A program made the translations under genes and the position numbers. From NCBI RefSeq assembly GCF_947496775.1, contig NZ_CANMDU010000012.1, positions 1 to 64,000 of the forward strand: a stretch of DNA of 64,000 nt, given 5' to 3'. Source of the DNA: an uncultured Maribacter sp. GTDB lineage: Bacteria > Bacteroidota > Bacteroidia > Flavobacteriales > Flavobacteriaceae. Positions 8,328 to 16,177 of the stretch are shown here, piece by piece. The stretch's first letter is position 1, and each line of letters begins with the position of its first letter. Under the pieces are notes generated by a model. That model saw only the letters and a list, made by a program, of their open reading frames with translations, had not been told where the DNA came from and did no database searches.

Positions 8328-8359
8328 AAAAAAAATCCGGAATTTAAGCTTTCCGGATT
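8328..8359 (-). terminator. Rho-independent terminator downstream of accA
   Basis: On the minus strand AATCCGGAA (8351-8359) pairs with TTCCGGATT (8334-8342) around an 8-nt loop and is followed by a run of T (8328-8335). It lies just past the accA stop and before dnaB, so dnaB probably has its own promoter in the 8219-8330 gap. Confidence 0.8.
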
Positions 8360-8384
8360 ATACGAAACTAGACAAAAAATGCAA

Positions 8385-9338
8385 TTAGCCATTAAAGACT
8401 CCCATATTTGCATATTTATCCATTCTTTTACTTACTAAGTCTTTTGGTGATAACTTTTTCAATTCCTCATACTGGTTAAAGATTTTGTTTTTCACTGTTT
8501 CGAAAGTTTCTTCTCTATTAGAGTGAGCACCTCCAATAGGTTCTTTTACTATTTCATCGACTATATTCATTTTTTTCATGTCTGGAGCTGTCAATTTCAA
8601 AGCTTCTGCTGCTCTTTCTTTAAACTCCCAGCTTCTCCACAAAATAGAGGAACAAGATTCTGGAGATATAACCGAATACCATGTATTTTCTAACATTAAA
8701 ACGGAGTCTCCCACTCCTATACCTAAGGCTCCACCGGAGGCACCTTCACCAATTATAACTACGATAATTGGAACTTTAAGACGTGTCATCTCTAAAATAT
8801 TACGAGCAATTGCTTCTCCTTGACCGCGCTCTTCGGCTTCTATACCTGCATAAGCACCTGGCGTATCTACAAAACAAACTACTGGCACATTAAACTTCTC
8901 AGCAGATTTCATTAATCTCAATGCCTTTCTGTACCCTTCTGGATTTGCCATACCAAAATTACGGTATTGCCTTGTTTTAGTATTATATCCTTTTTGCTGA
9001 CCAATAAGCATAAAACTTTGATTGTTTATTTTTCCTAAACCACCAATCATTGCCTTATCGTCTTTCACATTCCTATCTCCATGTAATTCTAAAAAAGAAT
9101 CTCCACAAATAGCGTTAATATAATCCAAAGTATAAGGCCTGTTTGGATGTCTGGATAACTGCACACGCTGCCAAGCAGTAAGGTTCTTATATATAGTCTT
9201 ACGTGTATCTGCTAGCTTTTTTTCAATTTTCTTGCAAGTTTGTGTAACATCTACATCGCTCTCTTCGCCAATAATTACACACTTATTCAACTGTTCTTCC
9301 AGCTCTTTAATAGGAAGTTCAAAATCTAAATATTCCAT
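8385..9338 (-). CDS. accA: Acetyl-CoA carboxylase carboxyltransferase subunit alpha
   Basis: Together with AccD it transfers the carboxyl group from biotin to acetyl-CoA to make malonyl-CoA for fatty acid synthesis. The 317-residue length is standard. The N-terminal coiled part ([17 protein letters not shown]) and crotonase-fold signatures are present: [18 protein letters not shown], the oxyanion-hole glycines in [12 protein letters not shown], and [11 protein letters not shown]. accD is not in the window, as is usual for genomes where the two subunits are unlinked. Confidence 0.97.
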   Translation of the reverse strand: MEYLDFELPIKELEEQLNKCVIIGEESDVDVTQTCKKIEKKLADTRKTIYKNLTAWQRVQLSRHPNRPYTLDYINAICGDSFLELHGDRNVKDDKAMIGGLGKINNQSFMLIGQQKGYNTKTRQYRNFGMANPEGYRKALRLMKSAEKFNVPVVCFVDTPGAYAGIEAEERGQGEAIARNILEMTRLKVPIIVVIIGEGASGGALGIGVGDSVLMLENTWYSVISPESCSSILWRSWEFKERAAEALKLTAPDMKKMNIVDEIVKEPIGGAHSNREETFETVKNKIFNQYEELKKLSPKDLVSKRMDKYANMGVFNG

Positions 9339-9401
9339 AAGTCAAATAGGTTTCGTTAGTTTAAGTCAACAAATATAAAACTTTAATACAAATGGTATCC
9401 C

Positions 9402-10289
9402 TTAGTTTTTCTTTAATTTTTTTCTATTTTTCAGAATAGCATTTATAACCACAGTTCCAAGTATAATCAGAGCGCCAACATAAAACATAGAGTTTAACTC
9501 TTTATTTTCTCCTAGAATAATAAATGCCATGAAAATACCATATACTGGCTCCAAATTTGTGGTAAGCATTACTGTATAAGGAGTTAGGAATCGCATTACT
9601 TTTACTGAAGCTATAAAAGCGTATGCAGTACAAATCGATGCCAAAATAAACAGATACAACCAGTCTTTACTAGAGACTTTAAAAAAGTTTAAATTAAATT
9701 CTCCTGCGATTAAAAAATAAATAGACAAAAATAGTACTCCCGCTCCTAACTCTACAAATGAAATAATAGAGGGAGTGTCTGTTTTTACCAGTTTACCATT
9801 TATTATTGAAAAAGTGGCTGCCAAAAATGCAGATATTGCTGCTATAACCATACCATACCAGTTTGCCAAATCGACTCTAAAAATTAAGTAAAGACCTAAT
9901 ATAACCACTAAACCTAAAAGGATTTCGTATTTTATTATTTTTCTACCGTACCAAATAGGCTCTAATAAAGATGTAAAAAACGCTCCTATAGACATGGTTG
10001 CTAATGCAATAGATACGCTTGAAACCTTAATTGCCATAAAAAAGGTAAACCAATGCAATGCTACTACTATCCCACCAAAAAACATCCATAAAAAAGATTT
10101 TTTAGAAAGTTTAAAACGCAATTTTGAAAACAGAATATACCCACCTATTAATAAAAATGCAATTAACATTCTAAACCACACTAATCTTAGAGCATCTACG
10201 GAAATAAGCTTTCCTATAACCGCGGTAAACCCCCAAATAAAAACTATAAAGTGAAGGTGAATTAAATTTCGAAGCCTATCGTTTTGCAT
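9402..10289 (-). CDS. EamA/DMT family transporter
   Basis: Inner-membrane protein of the drug/metabolite transporter superfamily, 295 residues, with about ten hydrophobic segments arranged as two EamA repeats (first repeat starting FIVFIWGFTAVIGKLIS, second around WYGMVIAAISAFLAATFS). The C-terminal half has the typical TPYTVMLTTNLEPVYGI segment and ends in a basic KNRKKLKKN tail. The substrate is unknown; members export amino acids, purines or other metabolites. Its start overlaps the stop of the upstream permease gene by 14 nt, so it is the third gene of a tgt-permease-eamA operon. Confidence 0.88.
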   Translation of the reverse strand: MQNDRLRNLIHLHFIVFIWGFTAVIGKLISVDALRLVWFRMLIAFLLIGGYILFSKLRFKLSKKSFLWMFFGGIVVALHWFTFFMAIKVSSVSIALATMSIGAFFTSLLEPIWYGRKIIKYEILLGLVVILGLYLIFRVDLANWYGMVIAAISAFLAATFSIINGKLVKTDTPSIISFVELGAGVLFLSIYFLIAGEFNLNFFKVSSKDWLYLFILASICTAYAFIASVKVMRFLTPYTVMLTTNLEPVYGIFMAFIILGENKELNSMFYVGALIILGTVVINAILKNRKKLKKN

Positions 10290-11358
10290 TTTGCAGTAAA
10301 TAAAACGCTAATAATCCAAATACAACATTTGGAATTACTACAGCTAATAGTGGCGAAAAACCAGATTGTTCTGCAAGAGTACCAAAAACTTTATCAAAAA
10401 AGACGTAAACAAAAGCTACCAATATTCCAAAAGCTAAATTTACACCCATACCACCTCTTCTTTTAACGGAAGAAACTGCTACTGCAATTACCGTCAAAAT
10501 AAATGCAGTTAATGGCAAAGCCCACCTTTTATATTTAACCAGAATATACGTGTTTATATTGGACGCTCCTTTTCTTTTCTGATCTTCAATAAAAGTATTA
10601 AGTTCAAACAAATTTTTAGTTTCTGCAACATAGGAAACAGGGGTTAAATCATCTATCTTAAAGGCAAACAATGTATCTAACCTTCTTTTACTTTCAATAA
10701 TAGCCGTATCTCCAACAATGGTTCTTTTTTTATAGGAGGTAAGTCGATAAATACTGTCCTTTTCTACCCATCGAATATTAGATGCAGCAATTTTAAATTC
10801 TAAATTATTTTCTTTATCAAAACGCTCGTAAGTAAAATTATTACCTATTTGTCTTGCCGGATTAAAACTACTTACGTAAATAAAATCAGTTTCGTTTAAT
10901 TGATTAAATATATTATTTGTAACACGGTCTTGTTTCCCTTTTTTTAGGTATTTATATTTAAATTCGTTAAAACCAAGACTAGCTTTTGGCACTAGAAACA
11001 TTGTTGTAAAAAACATAAGTATGGCCACCAAAGTAGCCCCTATCATATAAGGTCTTAAAAATCTGTTATAAGAAACACCGGAACTAAGAATAGCTACAAT
11101 TTCTGTATTGTTTGCAAGTTTGGATGTAAAATAAATAACCGAAAGAAACAAAAATATTGGAAATAACAAGCTACCTATATACACTGTAAAATGCATATAA
11201 TATATAAGTATTTCATTTACTGGAGCATCATTTGCTGACATTTTGCCATTCTGCTCTGCATAATTAGCCATGATACCAATAGGAATAAAAAGCAATAACA
11301 TAACCGTAAATGTGGCTAAATATCGTTTTAAAATGTATCTATCTAGTATCGTTAACAT
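10276..11358 (-). CDS. LptF/LptG-family permease
   Basis: YjgP/YjgQ-type membrane subunit expected to work with LptB in the ABC exporter that lifts lipopolysaccharide from the inner membrane. The 360-residue protein has the family layout: three N-terminal membrane spans (MLTILDRYILKRYLATFTVM and following), a large periplasmic jellyroll region (about 125-265) and three C-terminal spans. The TEIVAILSSGVSYNRFLRP segment is the conserved coupling helix facing the ATPase. An lptB homologue lies 37 kb away at 48816. The ATG shares one base with the tgt stop (TAATG), indicating translational coupling. LptF and LptG cannot be told apart here. Confidence 0.9.
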   Translation of the reverse strand: MLTILDRYILKRYLATFTVMLLLFIPIGIMANYAEQNGKMSANDAPVNEILIYYMHFTVYIGSLLFPIFLFLSVIYFTSKLANNTEIVAILSSGVSYNRFLRPYMIGATLVAILMFFTTMFLVPKASLGFNEFKYKYLKKGKQDRVTNNIFNQLNETDFIYVSSFNPARQIGNNFTYERFDKENNLEFKIAASNIRWVEKDSIYRLTSYKKRTIVGDTAIIESKRRLDTLFAFKIDDLTPVSYVAETKNLFELNTFIEDQKRKGASNINTYILVKYKRWALPLTAFILTVIAVAVSSVKRRGGMGVNLAFGILVAFVYVFFDKVFGTLAEQSGFSPLLAVVIPNVVFGLLAFYLLQNAKR

Positions 11359-12488
11359 TATAATCTTTTATCCATTTGTTTTACCATTGTATCTTTCCAG
11401 GCTCTAAAATCTCCCGCAATAATATGTTTTCTAGCCTCACGCACTAACCACATATAAAATCCTAAATTATGTATTGTAGCTATTTGCTTCCCCAAATACT
11501 CATTTGCAGCAAACAAATGTCTTAAATAGGCTTTAGAATATTCTCTATCTACAAAAGTAGTCCCGTCTGGATCAAGCATAGAAAAATCATCTTCCCACTT
11601 TTTATTTTTAATATTAATAGTACCGTGGGCTGTAAATAACATTCCATTTCTTGCATTACGAGTAGGCATCACACAATCGAACATATCTATTCCTAATGCA
11701 ATGTTTTCAAGTATATTAATTGGTGTTCCTACCCCCATTAAATAACGTGGTTTATCTTCTGGAAGAACTTCGCAAACCACTTCGGTCATTCCATACATTT
11801 CTTCTGCTGGTTCGCCAACAGAAAGTCCCCCTATTGCGTTTCCTTCTGCACCTGCATTCGCTATATATTCTGCGGATTGTCTTCGTAAATCTTTATAAGT
11901 AGACCCTTGAACTATCGGAAAAAATGTTTGAGTATAATCATACTCAAAAGGAGTTTTATCTAAATGCTTTATACACCTATCTAACCATCTATGGGTCATA
12001 TGCATAGAACGTTTAGCATACTTATAATCACATGGGTATGGGGTACATTCATCAAAAGCCATAATAATATCTGCTCCGATTACTCTCTGTATCTCCATTA
12101 CGTTTTCTGGAGTAAACATATGATACGAACCATCAATATGCGATTTAAACTTTACACCCTCCTCTTTTATTTTTCTGTTCGCAGAAAGAGAATATACCTG
12201 GTACCCTCCACTATCGGTTAAAATATTACGGTCCCAACCCATAAATTTATGCAAGCCTCCTGCTTTTTTTAAAATTGGGGTCTTGGGCCTAAGGAATAAA
12301 TGATAGGTATTTCCTAGAATTATGTCTGGATTAATTTCTTCTTTTAACTCCTTTTGATGAACTCCTTTAACAGAAGCTACTGTGCCCACTGGCATAAAAA
12401 TAGGTGTTTCTATAGGCCCGTGATCGGTAACCATTGTTCCTGCTCTAGCCTTGCTTAGAGGATCGGTATGATGTAATGTAAATTTCAA
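11358..12488 (-). CDS. tgt: tRNA-guanine transglycosylase, TTG start
   Basis: Exchanges guanine-34 for the queuosine precursor in tRNAs with GUN anticodons. Family signatures are all present: PIETPIFMPVGTVASVKG, the catalytic Asp in NILTDSGGYQVYS, GADIIMAFDECTPYP, the second Asp in GIDMFDCVMPTRNARNG, and the C-terminal zinc-ligand region, although this region reads DFSMLDPD-T-FVDREYSKAYLRHLF with aspartates or other residues where the usual CxCxxC cysteines are expected. The frame is open further upstream to a TTG at 12518, but a promoter -7 element (12506-12513) covers that part. The TTG at 12488 gives LKFTLHHTDPLSKARAG, the usual N-terminus. First gene of an operon with the permease and eamA. 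Confidence 0.92.
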   Translation of the reverse strand: MKFTLHHTDPLSKARAGTMVTDHGPIETPIFMPVGTVASVKGVHQKELKEEINPDIILGNTYHLFLRPKTPILKKAGGLHKFMGWDRNILTDSGGYQVYSLSANRKIKEEGVKFKSHIDGSYHMFTPENVMEIQRVIGADIIMAFDECTPYPCDYKYAKRSMHMTHRWLDRCIKHLDKTPFEYDYTQTFFPIVQGSTYKDLRRQSAEYIANAGAEGNAIGGLSVGEPAEEMYGMTEVVCEVLPEDKPRYLMGVGTPINILENIALGIDMFDCVMPTRNARNGMLFTAHGTINIKNKKWEDDFSMLDPDGTTFVDREYSKAYLRHLFAANEYLGKQIATIHNLGFYMWLVREARKHIIAGDFRAWKDTMVKQMDKRL

Positions 12489-12505
12489 ATCTTTATTTAA
12501 GTTCA

Positions 12506-12513
12506 CAAATATA
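12506..12513 (-). promoter_or_regulatory. -7 element of the tgt operon promoter
   Basis: Minus-strand TATATTTG matches TAnnTTTG. A weaker upstream TTAGG lies where TTG is expected. Transcription would begin near 12500, leaving about 12 nt before the TTG start codon at 12488 and excluding the upstream in-frame TTG at 12518. Confidence 0.5.
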
Positions 12514-12662
12514 ATCAACTAAGACGCATAAAAAACCTAAGAAAAAGATAAAGATGAAAACCAAAGTAAAATATAGGCTCTCTAGCTTATAAATCTAAAT
12601 GTTAATTGTACTTATGCTCTTATTAGATTAACAATAATGAACTATAGGCATCGTTTACCTAT

Positions 12663-12694
12663 TTGAGAAGAAATAAACAATGGTATCATTTTTG
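12663..12694 (+). promoter_or_regulatory. Probable promoter of the outer-membrane barrel gene
   Basis: TTG (12663-12665), a 21-nt spacer and CATTTTTG (12687-12694), which has one mismatch to TAnnTTTG. Transcription would start near 12700, 25 nt before the ATG at 12726. Confidence 0.4.
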
Positions 12695-12725
12695 TGCTAT
12701 TGAACTATTTAAAAACAAGAACATT

Positions 12726-13313
12726 ATGAAAAAAACAATTGTATTGGCAGTACTAACTTTGTTAAGTTTTTCTGCTTTTTCCCAATCCGATTCTGGGTTC
12801 GGAATACTTGGCGGACTCAATTTTAGTGCAAATGGAGATTATATTGCTTCTGCTACAGAGGCTGCCGAGAATCCAGATAGAAATATTGGCTACCATATTG
12901 GTATTTTTGGCAAACTAGGAAATAGATTTTATGTACGACCAGAATTGGTTTATACCAAAACAAAATCTGACTACGACGGAGATACTTTTGATATGAGTAA
13001 ATTAGATGCTCCCATATTGGTTGGGACAAAAATAATTGGACCTTTGCATGTATTTGCCGGACCAGCTTTCCAGTATATTTTAGATTCAGAGTTTGATGGT
13101 ATTAGCATAGACAACATAGAAAATGATTTTTCTATAGGGGTTCATATTGGTGCAGGTGTAAATCTAGGTAAATTAGGAATTGATATTCGTTACGAAAGAG
13201 GTATGAGCAGCAACGAAGCTAAATTTATTAATAACAACATTAGCACTATAGAAGAAAGCAGATTAGATACGAGGCCTGACCAAATAATTTTAAACCTTTC
13301 TTTTAAAATATAA
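12726..13313 (+). CDS. Outer-membrane beta-barrel protein, PorT-like
   Basis: The protein begins with a signal peptide, MKKTIVLAVLTLLSFSAFSQ, cleaved after SFSQ. The mature part of about 175 residues alternates polar and hydrophobic residues and ends in an aromatic/aliphatic strand (IILNLSFKI), as in eight-stranded OMP_b-brl/PorT-type barrels. Segments such as FGILGGLNFSANGDYI and RFYVRPELVYTKTKSDYD are typical barrel strands. An upstream ATG-like start at 12663 would place 21 residues ahead of the signal peptide and is rejected. It stands alone, with its own promoter and a terminator at 13367-13396. Its cargo or function is unknown. Confidence 0.8.
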   Translation: MKKTIVLAVLTLLSFSAFSQSDSGFGILGGLNFSANGDYIASATEAAENPDRNIGYHIGIFGKLGNRFYVRPELVYTKTKSDYDGDTFDMSKLDAPILVGTKIIGPLHVFAGPAFQYILDSEFDGISIDNIENDFSIGVHIGAGVNLGKLGIDIRYERGMSSNEAKFINNNISTIEESRLDTRPDQIILNLSFKI

Positions 13314-13366
13314 ATGTATTCTTTTATATGCCGTATTAAAAGAGCGCAGTATTTTATAAAAAATTA

Positions 13367-13396
13367 AGCCAGAGCATTTTTTTGTTCTGGTTTTTT
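13367..13396 (+). terminator. Rho-independent terminator after the barrel gene
   Basis: CCAGAGCA (13369-13376) pairs with TGTTCTGG (13383-13390), with one G-T pair, and is followed by six T residues. The remaining 240 bases up to the stop of the GH105 gene hold nothing I can identify. Confidence 0.75.
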
Positions 13397-13633
13397 GTTG
13401 TTTAATTATTTTTTTTAGCAGTTGCCAAATCAATTACATTGAGACAACTCCAATCTTTTCCTCTTCCACCTATTCCATAATTGCATACCTGTCTACTAAA
13501 ACTACAACACAACCCTTATTAATGCCTGGATTATACATCTTAATTTGTTTTTAATTAAATAGATACAATAAATAGAAAGAACAAAAGATTAAGAATCATA
13601 GAGTTCCTTATTTCTAAAACATAGTAACTTTTA

Positions 13634-16048
13634 TTATTTAGACAAAACAATTCCTTTTACGTCTGCTTTATAATTAACAAAAGAGTTCCAAGGGCCATTT
13701 AACCATAGTAATACTTTATGCCCTTCCCCAGCAACAACAATTGGTCTTATATTTCTATATTTAGATTTAGATGTAACTGCCTCCCAATTAATAGTTGACA
13801 CATCATCGTTCATGTTAATTTTAGCCGTGTAAATTTCATGAAGCCCACCTAAATCTTCTCCCGTGGAAGGATTTACATCTGTAGATATATATACTCTTGA
13901 AACATCTTCGGGATCAAAAGCCATTAAACCAGTGTAGCTGCTCTCCATTGTATACAAGCACTTTCCCCCATATGCAATTTCTCTATCAATCCATTTTTCT
14001 CCATTCCAAGAAGCAATCCGAAAACGATGATCATCATTACTTAAATATAAAGAATACCCCATATGCGGGTTGTTATTTTTATCTTTCCCTGTAGCACAGG
14101 ACCAAGCACTGTTTATAACACTTTCAAAACCCTTCTCTTTCTTTTTAGTTTCACTTCCTTTATATATTTTCTCAGCTTCAGTCGTATTTAAAGGCTTTTC
14201 AAAATCTTTTATCTTTGTTCCGTCTACATTATAAAATGCACCATTAGAAAATTCAGCGTAATACAAGCTATTACCATATCTTCTTGGATGACCATCTGTA
14301 AATGAAATTCCGATTGTATTTTCATCCTTTTGAAAATAGCGTGTGTACGGCCTTTGTCTCCCGTCAACATTATCTTCTATAAAATGCAAACTATTAGTAC
14401 TCCAAGTATCTCCATGATCGGACGAGGTAATAAACGCAGGGTTAAACGTTGGTCCATCTCTAAAAAAATTATACAATAACTTTTCGTTTTCTAAATAATA
14501 CAAATTCATATACGTAACTCCTTTATCCTCTTTATAAGTATGGATATACTCTTTTATATCTCCCCATTCCAGATAATTACCTACCGAAGAAACACTATAA
14601 TAATGCTTTTTTTCATTGGCGTGTTTAGCCCACATTGCTAAAATACTCCCATTTGGTCTAACATAAAGAGCTGGAACGTCATGATCATCTGCTTGGAAAT
14701 TTTTATCTAAAACTATAGTTCCTTCCTTTATATTATCTTTTAAATTATAAACCCCAATTTTAACATCTCCTGATCGCCCACTTAACCCTCCAAAAACTAA
14801 TTTACCATTCTTTATTACGGCTCGCGGATCTTGATACCAGCACCAACCTCCATCTTCCATAAATGTTGTAAATAAGGATGTATTCTCTTTTGCTATTTTT
14901 TTAGACTCCTTAATTTCAGTAAATTTATAAACCTCTGCAGAGGCCGCTAAAAAAGCGCCAACACCATATACTTCTGTGTACTCTTTATAACTATTTCCGG
15001 GTGCTGCTCCTACAGGTTGTATATAGCCTACTAAACCTTCTGGAGTAACGCATTTTGTTAATGCGTGCCACCCCTTTAACATTACGGGCTCATAAACTTC
15101 CTTGCTTAAAATCCCTTGATTAATTCCCCAAGCCAGACCATAAACAAAAAAAGCTGAACCACTTATTTCCTTTACTGGGTATGCCTCTTCTCCTCCTAAT
15201 AATCCGGAGGACCAAGTACCATCTTTTCGTTGGGTATTTTTTAAAGTTGCTGCCATTTTCGCAAAAAGGTCAACATAAAATGATTTCCCTTGCCAATCCT
15301 CAGGAAAATCAGGGATCATCAGTGCCAAACCGCCAAAAACCCATCCGTTTCCTCTTGACCAAAATATCTTTTTCCCATTTTGCTCTTTTTTATCCAAATA
15401 GGAGGCATCTCTAGAAAATAAATGTTCTTTATTATCCCAAAGTAAATCATATGTTTTATGATATTGCTTATCCATAAAATTTAAATACTTTGTATCCCCT
15501 GTAGATTTGGCTAATCCTGCCCAAACGGGTGGGGCCATAAAAAGGGCATCGCACCAATCCCAATGTAAACTATCCACTTTTTTACTACCCAAAATTGAAT
15601 CAAACTGTTTTCTCATAGGTTTTAATAACCTAGGATGCCCGTATAGTTTGTGCATCTTTAAATACATTTGGCCAACTGCATGGTCATCTGCATGATATAA
15701 ACGATTATACAGTTCCCATTTGTTATTTTCTCCTATATCATATAACCACTTTTCATATGTAACATCCGGGTTAATTTCTGCCCATTCGTACATTCCTGCA
15801 TAAAGTGCGGCATTAGTCCATTCTAATTCATGGTGCTTATCTCTATTATGCCATTTCTTCTGCTCTTCTTTAGGAGGTAAAGCCCTATATTTTCCCATAT
15901 CATCAAAAGTAGAAATTTGCCAATCGGCTACTCTATTAGCTATCTTCTCCACTTCCATAGTTGATGGTAATTTTGGTTTTGAATTACACCCCACTAGAAA
16001 AAATAATATTAATACATAAACAACTTTGCAAAATTTAATATTCATCAA
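13634..16048 (-). CDS. GH105-like unsaturated uronyl hydrolase fused to a BNR-type beta-propeller, lipoprotein
   Basis: An 804-residue surface or periplasmic lipoprotein; the signal peptide ends in the lipobox LVGC. Residues about 30-385 form an (alpha/alpha)6 barrel of the GH88/GH105 type, with WDWCDALFMAPP carrying the probable catalytic aspartate, FWSRGNGWVFGGLA, and the closing TEVYGVGAFLAASAEVYKF. GH105 enzymes remove the 4,5-unsaturated uronic acid left by polysaccharide lyases acting on rhamnogalacturonan, ulvan and similar polymers. Residues about 400-800 form a BNR_4-like propeller: GGWCWYQDPRAV, SSDHGDTW, GRQRPYTRYF, HMGYSLYLSNDDHRFR. Similar propellers occur in several polysaccharide-active families, including some ulvan lyases. 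No SusC/SusD pair is adjacent. It is divergent from a membrane-bound regulator, and the two are probably functionally linked. Confidence 0.85.
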   Translation of the reverse strand: MMNIKFCKVVYVLILFFLVGCNSKPKLPSTMEVEKIANRVADWQISTFDDMGKYRALPPKEEQKKWHNRDKHHELEWTNAALYAGMYEWAEINPDVTYEKWLYDIGENNKWELYNRLYHADDHAVGQMYLKMHKLYGHPRLLKPMRKQFDSILGSKKVDSLHWDWCDALFMAPPVWAGLAKSTGDTKYLNFMDKQYHKTYDLLWDNKEHLFSRDASYLDKKEQNGKKIFWSRGNGWVFGGLALMIPDFPEDWQGKSFYVDLFAKMAATLKNTQRKDGTWSSGLLGGEEAYPVKEISGSAFFVYGLAWGINQGILSKEVYEPVMLKGWHALTKCVTPEGLVGYIQPVGAAPGNSYKEYTEVYGVGAFLAASAEVYKFTEIKESKKIAKENTSLFTTFMEDGGWCWYQDPRAVIKNGKLVFGGLSGRSGDVKIGVYNLKDNIKEGTIVLDKNFQADDHDVPALYVRPNGSILAMWAKHANEKKHYYSVSSVGNYLEWGDIKEYIHTYKEDKGVTYMNLYYLENEKLLYNFFRDGPTFNPAFITSSDHGDTWSTNSLHFIEDNVDGRQRPYTRYFQKDENTIGISFTDGHPRRYGNSLYYAEFSNGAFYNVDGTKIKDFEKPLNTTEAEKIYKGSETKKKEKGFESVINSAWSCATGKDKNNNPHMGYSLYLSNDDHRFRIASWNGEKWIDREIAYGGKCLYTMESSYTGLMAFDPEDVSRVYISTDVNPSTGEDLGGLHEIYTAKINMNDDVSTINWEAVTSKSKYRNIRPIVVAGEGHKVLLWLNGPWNSFVNYKADVKGIVLSK

Positions 16049-16108
16049 TATTTATTTAAAATGAATTAACATAGCTACAAATTATAAATTATGTACAAAA
16101 ACAGTATA

Positions 16109-16145
16109 TTTAACGATGATTTAACGGTATTTGTAACGGTTAAAT
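16109..16145. promoter_or_regulatory. Three phased TAACG repeats, candidate operator
   Basis: TAACG occurs at 16111-16115, 16122-16126 and 16134-16138, that is, at steps of 11 and 12 bp, all on the same strand and each preceded by T or G. The last copy extends into GTAACGGTTAAAT, which also forms an imperfect inverted repeat with the second. Direct repeats at one-turn spacing are the usual binding site of OmpR-type winged helices, and such a protein is encoded immediately downstream. The site lies between the two divergent genes if the regulator starts at 16178. Confidence 0.5.
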
Positions 16146-16177
16146 ATAACAAGTTGATCCATAAAAAATATACACAA

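Noticed and set aside
8265-8330. DnaA-box-like words (ATATCCACA at 8272-8280, TGTTGATAA at 8318-8326) beside dnaB
   Set aside because: Each has a mismatch to TTATCCACA/TGTGGATAA, only two occur, and there is no dnaA gene or AT-rich unwinding module, so no replication origin is claimed.
8253-8438. 61-residue plus-strand frame between dnaB and accA
   Set aside because: It runs through the accA terminator hairpin and into the antisense of accA; composition is not protein-like.
16091-16177. Longer N-terminus of the membrane-bound regulator
   Set aside because: The first 29 residues are unlike the winged-helix family and the DNA carries phased TAACG repeats, so the start at 16178 is preferred.
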